Notes: generated from the sequence alone by a model not told the origin. Positions 36,640 through 46,940 are shown, counted from the stretch's first letter. The stretch is 64,000 nt of DNA from Enterobacter sichuanensis (GCF_002939185.1 NZ_POVL01000022.1:1-64000), one strand, 5' to 3'. Numbers and translations: made by a program.

Positions 36640-36987
36640 ATGAGCACCACTATTGAAAAAATCCAGCGCCAGATCGCTGAAAACCCGATTCTGCTGTATA
36701 TGAAAGGTTCTCCGAAGCTGCCAAGCTGCGGCTTCTCCGCGCAAGCGGTTCAGGCGCTGTCCGCCTGTGGTGAGCGTTTTGCTTACGTTGATATCCTGCA
36801 GAACCCGGACATCCGCGCTGAGCTGCCAAAATACGCTAACTGGCCGACTTTCCCGCAGCTGTGGGTAGACGGTGAACTGGTTGGCGGTTGCGATATCCTG
36901 ATCGAAATGTATCAGCGCGGCGAACTGCAGCAGCTGATCAAAGAGACGGCGGCTAAGTACAAAACTGAAGAGCCTGACGCGGAGTAA
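36640..36987 (+). CDS. grxD: Monothiol glutaredoxin GrxD (Grx4)
   Basis: A 115-residue protein, the E. coli length. The CGFS active site (Cys30) marks the monothiol class that binds a bridging [2Fe-2S] cluster with glutathione and works with BolA in Fe-S trafficking. TFPQLWVDGELVGGCD contains the glutathione-binding TVP-like turn. ATG at 36640 follows TTAAGGAAGCAAGAC. Functionally it complements the suf operon in the same window. Confidence 0.97.
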   Translation: MSTTIEKIQRQIAENPILLYMKGSPKLPSCGFSAQAVQALSACGERFAYVDILQNPDIRAELPKYANWPTFPQLWVDGELVGGCDILIEMYQRGELQQLIKETAAKYKTEEPDAE

Positions 36988-36999
36988 TTTTCTGCGCAA

Positions 37000-37032
37000 A
37001 TAAAAAAGCGACCTTAAGAGGTCGCTTTTTTT
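37000..37032. terminator. Bidirectional terminator between grxD and rnt
   Basis: The hairpin AAAAAGCGACC / GGTCGCTTTTT is flanked by A- and T-runs. It sits directly at the rnt stop, with no helicase gene between. Confidence 0.92.
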
Positions 37033-37681
37033 ATTCTTCGCTGTCGCCCATCGGCAGCGGCCAGCCGCCCAGACGCTTCCAGCGGTTGACGATCTCACAG
37101 AACAATTCTGCGGTGCGCTCCGTGTCATACAGAGCGGAATGGGCCTGCGTGCCGTCAAACTCAATACCTGCCGTGATACAGGCCTTTGATAACACCGTTT
37201 GTCCCAACGCCAAGCCGCTCAGTGCGGCGGTGTCGAAGGTCACAAAGGGATGGAAAGGGTTTCGTTTGAGCGAAGCACGCTCCGCGGCGGCCATGGTAAA
37301 GCTGTGATCGAAGGTGGCGTTGTGGGCCACCATGATGGCGCGGCTGCAGTTGCTCTCTTTCATGCCTTTACGCACCATTTTGAAAATGGCGTGCAGCGCA
37401 TCATATTCACTGACGGCACCGCGCAATGGGTTATGCGGATCGATACCGTTAAACGCCAGTGCTTCCGGCTGTAAATTTGCCCCTTCGAAAGGCTCTACGT
37501 GGAAATGCAGCGTGGTGTCTGGTGTAAGCCAGCCCTGTTCATCCATCTTCAGCGTGATGGCGGCAATTTCGAGCAGCGCATCGGTTTTAGCGTTAAATCC
37601 GGCTGTTTCTACATCAATGACAACGGGATAAAAACCACGAAAACGGTCGCACAGACCGCTAAATTGAGCGTTATCGGACAT
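37031..37681 (-). CDS. rnt: Ribonuclease T
   Basis: A 216-residue DEDDh exonuclease (E. coli 215) that trims 3' ends of tRNAs and other stable RNAs. The first motif is VIDVETAG (Asp23, Glu25); later acidic residues and the H-S-A-L-Y-D-T-E motif complete the active site. In K-12 the large helicase gene lhr follows rnt. Here rnt ends at a terminator shared with grxD. Confidence 0.96.
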   Translation of the reverse strand: MSDNAQFSGLCDRFRGFYPVVIDVETAGFNAKTDALLEIAAITLKMDEQGWLTPDTTLHFHVEPFEGANLQPEALAFNGIDPHNPLRGAVSEYDALHAIFKMVRKGMKESNCSRAIMVAHNATFDHSFTMAAAERASLKRNPFHPFVTFDTAALSGLALGQTVLSKACITAGIEFDGTQAHSALYDTERTAELFCEIVNRWKRLGGWPLPMGDSEE

Positions 37682-37742
37682 CAGGGTCTCTTACATGGGG
37701 AAAAAGCAGTGCGCATTATGGCAAATTTTGGCAGGGGATGCA

Positions 37743-37770
37743 GTAAAACTACGGGCGCACGTTGCGCCCT
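37743..37770 (-). terminator. Terminator of gloA
   Basis: The stem GGGCGCA / TGCGCCC with a 3-base loop is followed on the minus strand by GTAGTTTTACTG. It lies just after the gloA stop. Confidence 0.6.
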
Positions 37771-37776
37771 GAGGGA

Positions 37777-38184
37777 TCAGTTGCCCAGACCGCGACCGGC
37801 GTCTTTGGCTTCAATCAGCTCGATTTTGTAACCGTCCGGATCTTCCACAAACGCAATCACGGTGGTGCCGCCTTTTACCGGGCCCGCTTCGCGCGTGACG
37901 TTACCGCCGTTGCTGCGAATGCGTTCACAGGCTTCTGCCGCGTTGTCCACTTCCAGTGCGATATGACCATAGGCCGTGCCCAGCTCATAGCTGTCTACGC
38001 CCCAGTTATAGGTCAGTTCGATAACCGCTTCATCCGTTTCCGGGCCGTAACCCACAAACGCCAGCGAGTATTTGTATTCCGGGTTTTCGCTGGTGCGCAG
38101 CAGTTTCATACCCAGTACGTTAGTGTAGAAATCAATAGAACGTTGCAGATCGCCAACGCGCAGCATGGTGTGAAGTAGGCGCAT
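37777..38184 (-). CDS. gloA: Lactoylglutathione lyase (glyoxalase I)
   Basis: A 135-residue metalloenzyme (E. coli 135). It converts the glutathione adduct of methylglyoxal to S-lactoylglutathione. Ni2+ ligands His5, Glu56, His74 and Glu122 fall in MRLLHTM, the VIELTYNW region, YGHIALEV and KIELIE. In E. coli it belongs to the NemR regulon with nemA, matching its position here. Confidence 0.97.
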   Translation of the reverse strand: MRLLHTMLRVGDLQRSIDFYTNVLGMKLLRTSENPEYKYSLAFVGYGPETDEAVIELTYNWGVDSYELGTAYGHIALEVDNAAEACERIRSNGGNVTREAGPVKGGTTVIAFVEDPDGYKIELIEAKDAGRGLGN

Positions 38185-38285
38185 AATTTCCTCATTAACC
38201 TGTGGAATAGACTGTTTTTTTTGAACAGAAACGATGTTTTAGTATAGCGGCGAAAGGTCGCCGCTATCAATCAACAATGGCGAGA

Positions 38286-39383
38286 TTACAGGGAAGGGTA
38301 GTCGGTGTAGCCTTCCGCGCCGCCGCCGTAGAAGCTTTCCGGGCGCTGCGGGTTGAGTGCCGCTTTCTGCTGCAGACGGGCAACCAGATCCGGGTTGGCA
38401 ATGTAATCGCGACCAAACGCGACGGCATCGATCAGCCCTTTATTGATCAGATCTTCGGCTTTCTCAGGCGTATAGGCCCCTGCACCGATGATCACACCGT
38501 GGAAGCGCTCGCGCACTTTCTGGCGGAAGGCTTCAGTGTAAGGTTTACCGCCGGCCCAGTCCGGCTCGGACATGTGCAGGTAAGCAATACCGCGTTTCGC
38601 CAGCTCTTCAATCAGATAGAGCGCGTCGGCTTCTTCATTCGGGCCGTTATCGACGTTCTGGAAAGAACCGATTGGGGAGACACGGATCCCGATACGGTCC
38701 GGGCTCCACTCTTTGCATACCGCATCCACCACTTCCAGTACCAGACGGGCACGGTTTTCAACGCTTCCGCCGTACTGGTCGGTGCGGTGGTTAGAAGACG
38801 GTGACAGGAACTGGTGCAGCAGATAGCCATGGGCGGAGTGCAGCTCAATCAGGTCAAAACCCGCTTCACGCGCGTTGGCCACCGCCTGACGGAAGTCGTT
38901 CACGATGCCCGGGATCTCCTCCAGCTCAAGGGCGCGTGGCATCGAGGTATCCACACGGATCGCATTGCCGTTTTCATCACGCAGGGAGGTCCGGGTATTG
39001 GCGCTCAGGGCCGATGCGGAGACCGGCGCCTGACCGCCAGGCTGGATGCTGCTATGGGAGATACGGCCGGTATGCCACAACTGAACCGCAATGCGACCCT
39101 CTTCAGCGTGAACGCCTGCGGTGATTTTCTGCCATGCCGCGATCTGTTCCGGGCTGTGAAGCCCTGGCGCACCGGCATAACCTTTGGCTTGAGCAGAAAT
39201 CTGCGTGGCTTCGGTGATGATCAGGCCAGAGCTTGCGCGCTGACGATAGTATTCACCCATCAGTGGGGTGGGGATATCACCCGGCTCAATACTGCGCAGA
39301 CGGGTAAGCGGAGCCATGAACACGCGGTTTGGCGCCGTGACAGCACCCACTTTTAAGGGGGTAAACAGTTTTTCAGCTGACAT
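38286..39383 (-). CDS. nemA: N-ethylmaleimide reductase NemA (old yellow enzyme)
   Basis: A 365-residue FMN enzyme of the old yellow family, E. coli length. It reduces activated double bonds, nitro compounds and maleimides using NADPH. The active-site region includes [16 protein letters not shown] and the C-terminal FMN-phosphate loop [12 protein letters not shown] / [13 protein letters not shown]. It is downstream of nemR on the same strand, 54 bases apart. Confidence 0.97.
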   Translation of the reverse strand: MSAEKLFTPLKVGAVTAPNRVFMAPLTRLRSIEPGDIPTPLMGEYYRQRASSGLIITEATQISAQAKGYAGAPGLHSPEQIAAWQKITAGVHAEEGRIAVQLWHTGRISHSSIQPGGQAPVSASALSANTRTSLRDENGNAIRVDTSMPRALELEEIPGIVNDFRQAVANAREAGFDLIELHSAHGYLLHQFLSPSSNHRTDQYGGSVENRARLVLEVVDAVCKEWSPDRIGIRVSPIGSFQNVDNGPNEEADALYLIEELAKRGIAYLHMSEPDWAGGKPYTEAFRQKVRERFHGVIIGAGAYTPEKAEDLINKGLIDAVAFGRDYIANPDLVARLQQKAALNPQRPESFYGGGAEGYTDYPSL

Positions 39384-39394
39384 AGAGACTCCTG

Positions 39395-39413
39395 AGTAGA
39401 CCAGTCGACTAGT
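39395..39413 (-). promoter_or_regulatory. Degenerate NemR-like palindrome before nemA
   Basis: The 19-mer around TAGACC-AGTC-GACTA repeats the left arm (TAGACC) of the NemR box upstream of nemR. The right arm is one base shorter and changed. It sits 12 bases before the nemA start. Confidence 0.4.
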
Positions 39414-39437
39414 AATAAGGTAAATAAAAAGCGCCCG

Positions 39438-40037
39438 TTATACGCCAGGCGCAGTAATGCTGCTTTTCACATGTGCCAGGGCGCTTTCCAGCGGCACGGC
39501 ACTGCGCGAAATTTTTGCCTGCAGGTTAGCCCCTAACCAGAGCGCGTATAACACCTGCGCCTGGGTGAGAGGCTCGCCGGAAAAGGCCAGCGTTTTCTCA
39601 TTGCGGCCTTTTTCCAGCGCCTGGGCCAGCAGGGCGATCACGCCGCTGGCCCCTTTATCCATCGCCGCGCGCATATCTTCAGAAAGATCGCACACTTCGG
39701 CAGACAGTTTTACCGTCAGACATCCGCTGATAATGCCCTGCTGACAGAACTGGTTCAGCGTTTCCTGATAGTAGTTCAGAACACGATCGCGATAGTTACC
39801 TTCGCCCGAGGCAAAGTGGGTCGCCAGGCGCTGGTGGTAGCCCGCATAATGACGCTCAAGCATCGCCACGCCAAAGGCCTCTTTGGACCGAAAGTAGTGA
39901 TAAAACGACCCTTTCGGAACCTCAGCGGTTTTTAACAGCTCGCTCAACCCCATCCCGGTAAACCCGCGATGCATACAAAGTCGCTCGCCGGTGGCCAGTA
40001 AATGTTCGCGGGTATCGTGTTCAGTATGTCTGCTCAT
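39438..40037 (-). CDS. nemR: Electrophile- and hypochlorite-sensing repressor NemR
   Basis: A 199-residue TetR-family repressor, E. coli length. The N-terminal helix-turn-helix includes MGLSELLKTAEVPKGSFYHYF. The redox switch known from E. coli NemR is kept: Cys106 (in ISGCLTV) and Lys175, which form a reversible Cys-Lys bond on oxidation by hypochlorite. It controls the nemRA-gloA regulon. The operator lies 13 bases upstream of the start. Confidence 0.96.
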   Translation of the reverse strand: MSRHTEHDTREHLLATGERLCMHRGFTGMGLSELLKTAEVPKGSFYHYFRSKEAFGVAMLERHYAGYHQRLATHFASGEGNYRDRVLNYYQETLNQFCQQGIISGCLTVKLSAEVCDLSEDMRAAMDKGASGVIALLAQALEKGRNEKTLAFSGEPLTQAQVLYALWLGANLQAKISRSAVPLESALAHVKSSITAPGV

Positions 40038-40050
40038 GAGCGCACTCTAA

Positions 40051-40066
40051 TAGACCGTTCGGTCTA
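40051..40066 (-). promoter_or_regulatory. NemR operator
   Basis: TAGACC-GTTC-GGTCTA is a perfect 6-4-6 palindrome 13 bases upstream of nemR. It has the NemR-box layout of E. coli and supports autorepression of nemRA. Confidence 0.85.
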
Positions 40067-40078
40067 ATGCAAGCGGGT

Positions 40079-41704
40079 TTACTGCCGACATGCGTTCAAA
40101 ATATCCAGCTGCTGTTGATAAACCGTTGATTTCACGTCCATCATACCCAGTACGGTTGAGAACAAATTGTCCTGGGAAACCGCATTTTTTGCTGCATGGT
40201 CACGTAAACACTGTTCGTTAATGCCAAAGTTCTTCGCATAGTCCGGGGAAAGCCAGAACATAAACGGAATGTGCGTTTGCTGCTCCGGTGCCAGCATATA
40301 CGGTGTACCGTGCAGATAAATACCGCTTTCACCCAGGGATTCCCCGTGATCCGAGAGGTAGATCAGCGCAGTGTTCATGCTCCCCTGGCGCGCTTTCAGC
40401 GCATCGATGGTTTTGCTGACCACGCTGTCGGTATACAGGATGGTGTTGTCATAGGTGTTCATCAGCGCCTGATGATCGCAATCCTGAATTTCATTGGTGT
40501 CGCAGGTGGGGGTGAACTTACGGAAATTATCCGGGTAGCGGCGGTAGTACGCCGGGCCGTGGCTGCCCATCAGGTGGATAACCAGCACCGTGTCCTGCTT
40601 CAGGCCGTCCAGCACGTTGTCCAGACGGTAGAAATTGACATCGTCGAGGCAGGATTTGTCTTTACAGAACTGATCCAGCTTCCATTGCGTCATGTCGGTA
40701 TGGGGCACGCGATCGCAGGCACCTTTACAGCCGCCGTCGTTGTCGCGCCACAGCAGGTTAATACCCGCATGTTTAAGCACGTCGAGCAGCCCTTCCTGAT
40801 GATGCGCGAGGTCGGCATCGTATTTGCTGCGCGTCATGCCCGAGAACATGCAGGGGACGGAAACGGCGGTTTCAGTGCCGCAGGAGGTGGCCTGCGGGAA
40901 GTTAATGATATCCTGCTTTTTCAGCTCCGGATTGGTTTCTCGTCCGTAACCGTTCAGGGAGTAGTTCGCCGCGCGAGAAGCTTCACCGACGACCAGCACC
41001 AGAACCGTTTTCTTCTGTTGGCCTGCAATCAGTGGGCCCTTATGAGCATCTTCGCCAATCCGCACCAGCGTTTGATCGCCTGCAAACCAGCGCATTTTGC
41101 TGTACTTCACCATGGCGCTGACATAGTTCGCCGGGGTCACCATTTTGACGATGCTTTTGTTATTGCGAAACAGCGATGCGTAATCTTTATAAAACACCGC
41201 GGCAACCAGAATAATTACCAGCAGGGCGCCGAGCAGTGCGGCAACGCGTGTCAGCAGGGCATACCACCATTTCCCGGTATGAATGCGGGTCAACGCCAGC
41301 ACCACGGAAGGAACGAGGCCGGCAATGACAATCCACAAAATCATTTGCGGCGTGACCAGCGCGGTGGCTTCCTGAGAGTTGGTTTCGAACACGTTCACAA
41401 TCATGTTCTGATCGATCACCGCGCCGTAGGTGTACATGAAATAGGTCGCTGCCGCACAACCCATCGTTAACACGATCAGCAGCGGCTTACGGATAAACGG
41501 AATATTGAGCAGGCTAAAGACAATCACCCAGCCGCAAAACAGCACCAGCGGTACGGACGCGGCAAAGAGAACGTCATGCAGATGAGCAGGGGCGATAATC
41601 GCCCAGCTGCGCTGGATAAACAGCCCATTAATCAGCGTAAAGAAGAGTGCACAGCCCAGAGTAAATTTTATGTCGTTACATTGTAACTTTTTCATTAACC
41701 ACAT
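40079..41704 (-). CDS. eptA: Lipid A phosphoethanolamine transferase, EptA family
   Basis: A 541-residue inner membrane enzyme with five N-terminal helices (about 1-175) and a periplasmic sulfatase-like domain. Visible active-site parts are GEASRA (Glu241, zinc), the nucleophilic Thr in SCGTETAVS (277-279), and YLSDHGESLGE near the C-terminus. It moves phosphoethanolamine from phosphatidylethanolamine to lipid A, lowering negative charge and polymyxin binding. MCR enzymes belong to the same superfamily, but this sequence resembles chromosomal EptA. The start is ambiguous: ATG 41704, or ATG three codons in. K-12 lacks it here. Confidence 0.93.
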   Translation of the reverse strand: MWLMKKLQCNDIKFTLGCALFFTLINGLFIQRSWAIIAPAHLHDVLFAASVPLVLFCGWVIVFSLLNIPFIRKPLLIVLTMGCAAATYFMYTYGAVIDQNMIVNVFETNSQEATALVTPQMILWIVIAGLVPSVVLALTRIHTGKWWYALLTRVAALLGALLVIILVAAVFYKDYASLFRNNKSIVKMVTPANYVSAMVKYSKMRWFAGDQTLVRIGEDAHKGPLIAGQQKKTVLVLVVGEASRAANYSLNGYGRETNPELKKQDIINFPQATSCGTETAVSVPCMFSGMTRSKYDADLAHHQEGLLDVLKHAGINLLWRDNDGGCKGACDRVPHTDMTQWKLDQFCKDKSCLDDVNFYRLDNVLDGLKQDTVLVIHLMGSHGPAYYRRYPDNFRKFTPTCDTNEIQDCDHQALMNTYDNTILYTDSVVSKTIDALKARQGSMNTALIYLSDHGESLGESGIYLHGTPYMLAPEQQTHIPFMFWLSPDYAKNFGINEQCLRDHAAKNAVSQDNLFSTVLGMMDVKSTVYQQQLDILNACRQ

Positions 41705-41853
41705 CGAACGGGAAACCTGTCATTGTCATGATGGGGCGAGTATAGAGAGTGAAGATTAGTGAAACCTTAATGCCACAAATCTGTGGTAAAGCGCTTGCAC
41801 GTGGCGTGTTTAACGTCTTCACTGTAGGTGAGAGCGGTATTACGGAGGTGAGA

Positions 41854-42093
41854 GTGGCAGAGCAACTGGAGTTTTTCCCTATCCAGAGCCCGTGCCGGGG
41901 GATTTGTCAGGTAGATGAACGCGGATATTGCCGCGGGTGCATGCGCACCCGTGATGAACGTTTTAACTGGCAAAACTTCAGCGACACGCAAAAGCAGGAG
42001 GTGCTGCGACTTTGTCGACAGCGTCTTCTGCGCAAAATACGCGCAAACAAAGCCGCTGAGACCGAAGAACCCCAGCAACCTTCACTTTTTTAA
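41854..42093 (+). CDS. ydhL: DUF1289 protein YdhL
   Basis: A 79-residue protein, the E. coli YdhL length. It has the DUF1289 cysteine pattern CRGICQVDERGYCRGCMRTRDE in part (C-x3-C-x7-C-x2-C), likely a metal-binding site. The end EEPQQPSLF is also conserved. The start is GTG at 41854 after ACGGAGGTGAGA; the open frame upstream is non-homologous. Function unknown. Confidence 0.9.
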   Translation: MAEQLEFFPIQSPCRGICQVDERGYCRGCMRTRDERFNWQNFSDTQKQEVLRLCRQRLLRKIRANKAAETEEPQQPSLF

Positions 42094-42141
42094 CACGGTA
42101 ATTGCGTATACTCATGACATTACATCCTTGAGGAAAATGTT

Positions 42142-43038
42142 ATGGTTCAGCGAATTACCCTTGCCCCCCAGGGGCCAGAATTCTCCCGTTTTGTGATGGG
42201 CTACTGGCGCCTGATGGACTGGAATATGTCCCCCCTCCAGCTGGCGAGCTTTATTGAAGAGCATATCGATCTGGGCGTCACCACGGTCGATCATGCGGAT
42301 ATTTACGGTGGCTACCAGTGTGAAGCCGCGTTTGGCGAGGCGCTTAAGCTGGTACCCGCACTCCGGGATCGCATGGAGATCGTCACGAAGTGTGGGATTG
42401 CCACCACGGCGAAACCGGAACACGCCCTTGGGCATTACATCACCGACAGCGCGCACATTATCAAGAGCGCTGAGCAGTCGCTGGTCAACCTGGCAACCGA
42501 TCGCATCGACCTGCTGCTCATTCACCGCCCGGACCCGCTTATGGATGCCGATGAGGTGGCAGAAGCCTTCCTGAACCTGCATCAGAGCGGCAAAGTGCGT
42601 CACTTCGGCGTCTCAAACTTTACCCCGGCGCAGTTTGCACTGCTTCAGTCTCGCCTGCCGTTTACCCTGGCCACCAACCAGGTTGAGATCTCCCCGGTAC
42701 ACCAGCCGCTGCTGCTGGACGGGACGCTCGATCAGCTCCAGCAGCTGCGCATTCGCCCGATGGCCTGGTCGTGCCTGGGGGGCGGGCGCCTGTTCAATGA
42801 TGATGAATTCCAGCCGCTGCGCAACGAGCTGGAAACTGTCGCCCGCGAACTGAACGCCGGGAGCATTGAACAGGTGGTTTACGCGTGGATCTTGCGTCTA
42901 CCGTCAAAACCACTGCCAATCATTGGTTCCGGCAAAATCGAGCGCGTGCGTGCTGCGCTGGGGGCGGAAGCGCTGCAGATGACCCGTCAGCAGTGGTTCC
43001 GCATACGCAAGGCCGCGCTGGGTTACGACGTGCCTTAA
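42142..43038 (+). CDS. ydhF: Aldo-keto reductase family oxidoreductase YdhF
   Basis: A 298-residue TIM-barrel oxidoreductase (E. coli YdhF 298). It has the aldo-keto tetrad region VDHADIYGGYQCE (catalytic Tyr) and the NADPH-phosphate binding region PLPIIGSGKIERVRAAL. Physiological substrate unknown. ATG at 42142 follows TTGAGGAAAATGTT. Confidence 0.93.
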   Translation: MVQRITLAPQGPEFSRFVMGYWRLMDWNMSPLQLASFIEEHIDLGVTTVDHADIYGGYQCEAAFGEALKLVPALRDRMEIVTKCGIATTAKPEHALGHYITDSAHIIKSAEQSLVNLATDRIDLLLIHRPDPLMDADEVAEAFLNLHQSGKVRHFGVSNFTPAQFALLQSRLPFTLATNQVEISPVHQPLLLDGTLDQLQQLRIRPMAWSCLGGGRLFNDDEFQPLRNELETVARELNAGSIEQVVYAWILRLPSKPLPIIGSGKIERVRAALGAEALQMTRQQWFRIRKAALGYDVP

Positions 43039-43118
43039 ACCGTCAGAAGCTGACTTTCCGGTGAAATCTTTGCCTCTGGTATACACTTAAGAGGCAAAAA
43101 ATAACCAGCGGAGGTCAT

Positions 43119-43637
43119 ATGAAGCGTTTTGCTCTGGCACTGGTCACGCTGGTTGTTTGCGCAGGGGCGCAGGCAGCCAGCGACGAAGTGGAAATGAATC
43201 TCGTCACCTCTCAGGGTGTGGGTCAGTCCATCGGAACGGTGAAAATCACTGAAACCGATAAAGGACTGGAGTTCGCCCCGAACCTTAAAGCACTCCCTCC
43301 CGGCGAACATGGTTTCCATGTTCATGCCAAAGGCAGCTGTCAGCCCGCGTTAAAAGAGGGGAAACCGTCGGCGGCGGAAGCGGCAGGCGGCCACCTTGAC
43401 CCGCAGCACTCCGGTAAGCATGAAGGCCCGGAAGGTATGGGACATCTGGGCGATTTGCCTGTGCTGGTGGTGAATAACGACGGTAAAGCCACAGAGCCCG
43501 TTGTCGCCCCGCGTCTGAAAAAGCTGGATGAGGTGAAAGGCAAAGCGCTGATGATCCACGTCGGCGGCGACAACATGTCCGATCAGCCTAAACCGCTCGG
43601 TGGCGGCGGGGCACGCTATGCCTGCGGGGTGATCTGA
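43119..43637 (+). CDS. sodC: Copper-zinc superoxide dismutase SodC
   Basis: A 172-residue periplasmic enzyme (E. coli 173). The signal peptide ends near AGAQA-ASD (residue 20). Copper and zinc ligands are in [14 protein letters not shown] and [15 protein letters not shown]. The Cys pair that forms the internal disulfide is present (GSC and YACGVI). The 3' end overlaps that of the convergent ydhK by 22 bases. Confidence 0.96.
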   Translation: MKRFALALVTLVVCAGAQAASDEVEMNLVTSQGVGQSIGTVKITETDKGLEFAPNLKALPPGEHGFHVHAKGSCQPALKEGKPSAAEAAGGHLDPQHSGKHEGPEGMGHLGDLPVLVVNNDGKATEPVVAPRLKKLDEVKGKALMIHVGGDNMSDQPKPLGGGGARYACGVI

Positions 43638-45649
43638 TCCCCAATCGTGCCCGGTGGCGGTGCCTGTTCCAGTTGTGACAGCGAGCAGTGCAGCCGCCAG
43701 ATTATCGAGGCCAAATCACGGGCTGCGGGGAGATGATGTCGCGCCAGGGTATCGCAGATCCGCTGCAGTTCATTCAGCGTGGCTTCCAGCGGCCGCTGCT
43801 GGACCCCGCGTTCACTCATGACATCGCGCAGCAGTGAGATGCACACATCACGAACCTGCGACAGAGGATCGGAACGCGTTTCCCATGCCCGAAGCTGCCA
43901 GACCACGTGTGAACAGTTCAGTAGCACCACGCCCCAGCGCAACAGCCAGCGCCGGGAAAGCGCATCCTGGCTGTTATTCAGCTGGCTGACGTGGTGATAA
44001 ACCAGCGATTCATACTCACTTTCACGCAGATGCGGTTTACGGCTGAGCTGGTCAACAAAGCCCCGGCGTAGCTCCCGGATGTGCCGGCGGCTCTTGCACG
44101 CATCGGAGCCGGGACGCAGCACGGCGAATGCCAGCCAGGCCAGCCCCACGCCCAGGATCTTCGCCAGATTGTCATTAAGAAAGTCGGCGTAATCATAAAC
44201 CGGCGGATTCGTGACCGAGATAAACGATCCCATAAAGACAATCAGCTGTCCCCAGAGACCGGCCAGTTTTGGCATTTGCAGCTTCATAAGCTGCATGGTC
44301 GTTAACAATGGGAACAGGAACAGCAGGAACTGCCACAGATCGCTTACCTGCACCATCAGGCCAAATTTCACCACAAAACTGAACAAGGACAGCAGCACCA
44401 GCGTGCGCAGCAGAAGCGTCAGGGAGTTGAACGGCGAGGCCGCGACGGAGTAGAGCACACAGCTGATGGCGGCAAGCGTCAGGGCCGCCGTACCGGATTC
44501 CCACTGCGTGGTGATGCTCCACGCGCCGACCAGCATCAGCGCACAGAAGGTGCGAAAACCGCTCCACAGCGCTTCCAGATAGTCGGTATGCCTTGCGAGG
44601 GCCGGGCTGCCGGGGACGTTGAATTCTGTCAGTGGAGTCGCATTCTCGACCGCCTTAATCCAGCGACTGCTGCGCAGGTAAAGCCGACAAAAGTAATTCA
44701 GACGCTGCCAGAAGGCGCGATGGCGGTAGTCGTACTCATCAACCGGAGCGAGCGGGGCGATGATCCGTGCGACCGTGTAGATGTCTGCATCCTGTCGCGC
44801 AAGGACCGCGAGTAGTGTTTCAATCACGGCCCGGGTGTTATCTGGTGGCGATGGCCAGTTGAGCAGCATCCGGCGCAGGCTGGAGATCGCGCTGGTCATC
44901 CGTAACTGCTGATGCAGTAAATAATTTAGCAGCGTGTTCTGACGGCGAAAGCGGTAGTGGCTCCAGAACGCCTGAATACGCAGCAGGTTCATCGTCAGGA
45001 TCTGCCCAATAACCTTTTCATGGGCGAGACGAATATCATCGCTGGTTTCCGGCTGCCACAGCAGGCTCGCATGCTCCAGCAATCGGGTGTGCATGGTTTT
45101 CAGCGCGGTGATGAGCGCGGTGCCGTCGGAGGTGCTGGGCAGGATCATCATCATGAAGCCGCCACTGAGGATCCCGACAATCACTTCGCAGACGCGTGCC
45201 TGAGCAATATCCCACAGCTCAGTGGTGTCGAGCACGTTTACCACCGGAAAGGCAATGATGGCAGCGGTATAGCCTGCCAGCTGAAACGCGTAGGCGACGT
45301 TATTGGTAAAATGGGCGCAGGCCCAGGTGCAACATCCCAGCCACGCCGCCATGCTCAGTAAGAACAGCCAGGGATCGTTCAGCGTATGGCCTGCGATAAT
45401 TAACGCCGCAGTGGCGCCCAGCAGGCTGCCTGCGATACGGCCAAGGCTTTTGCTGATCACCCCGCCGACGGTGGGGAAACTGACCACCGCCGCAGAGGTC
45501 ATTGCCCAGTAAGGTTCATCCAGATTCAGATAGTAGGCGACGGACAGCGCAAGACACATGGCAATGCCGTTACGCAGCGCGTAGCGCCACTGGGGACGTG
45601 TCGCTTTCATCCACGGCGTGTTTTGCCAGGCGAAAACCGGCAGCTTCAT
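43616..45649 (-). CDS. ydhK: FUSC/AaeB-family efflux transporter subunit YdhK
   Basis: A 677-residue inner membrane protein (E. coli 670) with two blocks of about five to six helices (roughly 20-185 and 360-500), each followed by a cytoplasmic part. The layout is that of AaeB/FUSC pumps, which export aromatic acids with a HlyD-type partner. The start shares one base with the ydhJ stop. It is the last gene of the SlyA-linked ydhIJK operon. Substrate unknown. Confidence 0.92.
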   Translation of the reverse strand: MKLPVFAWQNTPWMKATRPQWRYALRNGIAMCLALSVAYYLNLDEPYWAMTSAAVVSFPTVGGVISKSLGRIAGSLLGATAALIIAGHTLNDPWLFLLSMAAWLGCCTWACAHFTNNVAYAFQLAGYTAAIIAFPVVNVLDTTELWDIAQARVCEVIVGILSGGFMMMILPSTSDGTALITALKTMHTRLLEHASLLWQPETSDDIRLAHEKVIGQILTMNLLRIQAFWSHYRFRRQNTLLNYLLHQQLRMTSAISSLRRMLLNWPSPPDNTRAVIETLLAVLARQDADIYTVARIIAPLAPVDEYDYRHRAFWQRLNYFCRLYLRSSRWIKAVENATPLTEFNVPGSPALARHTDYLEALWSGFRTFCALMLVGAWSITTQWESGTAALTLAAISCVLYSVAASPFNSLTLLLRTLVLLSLFSFVVKFGLMVQVSDLWQFLLFLFPLLTTMQLMKLQMPKLAGLWGQLIVFMGSFISVTNPPVYDYADFLNDNLAKILGVGLAWLAFAVLRPGSDACKSRRHIRELRRGFVDQLSRKPHLRESEYESLVYHHVSQLNNSQDALSRRWLLRWGVVLLNCSHVVWQLRAWETRSDPLSQVRDVCISLLRDVMSERGVQQRPLEATLNELQRICDTLARHHLPAARDLASIIWRLHCSLSQLEQAPPPGTIGDQITPQA

Positions 45650-46509
45650 TAACGGTTTCCGATAGAGACAGTGCAGGTCGTGCCGGATACCAGCGTGATG
45701 TCCTGCGGTAAACGGTCAAACTCCACGCGAACCGGTACGCGCTGGGCCAGGCGCACCCACGGCACGTTTGGCTTAATGTCTGGTACCAGCCCTGAATCCG
45801 TTTCCACGCTTTGATCGTAAATGGCCCGGCCAATGCTGGATACGTGACCCTGTAACTTCTGCGAGCTGCTATAAAGCGTTATCGTGGCAGGCGAACCCGC
45901 GCGGATATGACGCAGTTTGGTCTCTTCAAAATAGCCCACAACGTAGAAGGAGTGGCTGTCGACGAGGGCGAAAACGGGTTGTCCGGTGGTGGCATAATTG
46001 CCCACACGGGCGGAAAGATTGGTCACCCATCCATCAACGGGTGCGGTTATAACCGTTTGGGTCAACGCCCACTGGGCCTGTTTAAGCGTGGCTTCGGCAA
46101 CCCTGACGTTCGCCTGCATGGCCTTCACGTTGATATTCGCAGTGTCTAAGTCTTCCGCGGAGATGTAATTTTGCGATAAATGCCGGCGCCGGTTGGCCTC
46201 GTTATTGGCTTTTGCCAGATCAGACTGGGCTTTTGCCAGCTGCGCTTCGGCATTCAGAATGGCAATGTGGTAAGGGGTATCGTCGATCCGGAATAACACC
46301 TCTCCCTTTTTCACGTACTGGTTATCCTTAACCCGCAGCGTCGTGATGCTACCCGACACCTGAGGCGTGATGCTGACCTGCTCAGCGCGAATTTTGCCGT
46401 CACGCGTCCAGGGCGACTGCATGTAAAAATTCCATAACCACCAGCCCGCCACCAGCGCGAGGGCAAGAACAAACAGCGTGGAAAAGTATTTCAGCGTTTT
46501 CAGAGGCAT
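45649..46509 (-). CDS. ydhJ: HlyD/AaeA-family periplasmic adaptor YdhJ
   Basis: A 286-residue membrane fusion protein (E. coli 285): one N-terminal helix (about 8-28), a lipoyl-like beta domain split by a coiled-coil hairpin ([20 protein letters not shown]), and a beta barrel. It should link YdhK to an outer membrane channel. ATG at 46509 gives the family N-terminus MPLKTLKYF; frames further upstream run into ydhI. Confidence 0.93.
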   Translation of the reverse strand: MPLKTLKYFSTLFVLALALVAGWWLWNFYMQSPWTRDGKIRAEQVSITPQVSGSITTLRVKDNQYVKKGEVLFRIDDTPYHIAILNAEAQLAKAQSDLAKANNEANRRRHLSQNYISAEDLDTANINVKAMQANVRVAEATLKQAQWALTQTVITAPVDGWVTNLSARVGNYATTGQPVFALVDSHSFYVVGYFEETKLRHIRAGSPATITLYSSSQKLQGHVSSIGRAIYDQSVETDSGLVPDIKPNVPWVRLAQRVPVRVEFDRLPQDITLVSGTTCTVSIGNR

Positions 46510-46511
46510 AG

Positions 46512-46748
46512 TCACCACACCAGCAAGACAGCAAGGCCCAGACATACGGAGAGGGCAAACAGGGAAAGATCCATCAACATGGGATGCCAGATTTCGCCTG
46601 AGTACATCCAGTCGCGAAGCAGACGATGTGCGATGAGCCAGAGCATAAAGCCCACCAGAACGGCTTTAAACAGGGGAGGAAAGTAGACTGACGCACCGAA
46701 AATCAGGTCCTGAAGGGGTAAACCCTCCGAGCGATGAAAAAACGTCAC
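46512..46748 (-). CDS. ydhI: DUF1656 membrane protein YdhI
   Basis: A 78-residue inner membrane protein with two hydrophobic segments, E. coli YdhI length. DUF1656 members (AaeX type) accompany AaeAB-like pumps; the exact role is not known. The motif [17 protein letters not shown] is conserved. First gene of the ydhIJK operon, divergent from slyA. Confidence 0.93.
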   Translation of the reverse strand: MTFFHRSEGLPLQDLIFGASVYFPPLFKAVLVGFMLWLIAHRLLRDWMYSGEIWHPMLMDLSLFALSVCLGLAVLLVW

Positions 46749-46912
46749 GGGCAGAGATCCTTTGCAGTGAACAGAATGCCGCGTTGGCTTGTCTGAGTAA
46801 GAGGAAGCATCACAATTCAGTGTAAGTCATACTTTTAAGTTCGATGAATGCAGTATTGCATTTGTTTTGGCAATACAAATGCTGCACACTATTCTAAAAT
46901 CAGTATAATAAC

Positions 46913-46924
46913 TTAGCAAGCTAA
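46913..46924 (+). promoter_or_regulatory. SlyA operator
   Basis: TTAGCAAGCTAA is an exact copy of the 12-bp palindrome reported as the preferred SlyA binding site. It lies 16 bases before the slyA start and in the ydhI/slyA divergent region, fitting autoregulation and control of ydhIJK. Confidence 0.88.
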
Positions 46925-46940
46925 TTATAAGGAGATGAAA

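Noticed and set aside
40271..41470. Long open frame opposite the eptA-like gene (399 codons)
   Set aside because: Antisense shadow; no ribosome binding site or family motif, and the minus strand encodes an intact EptA.
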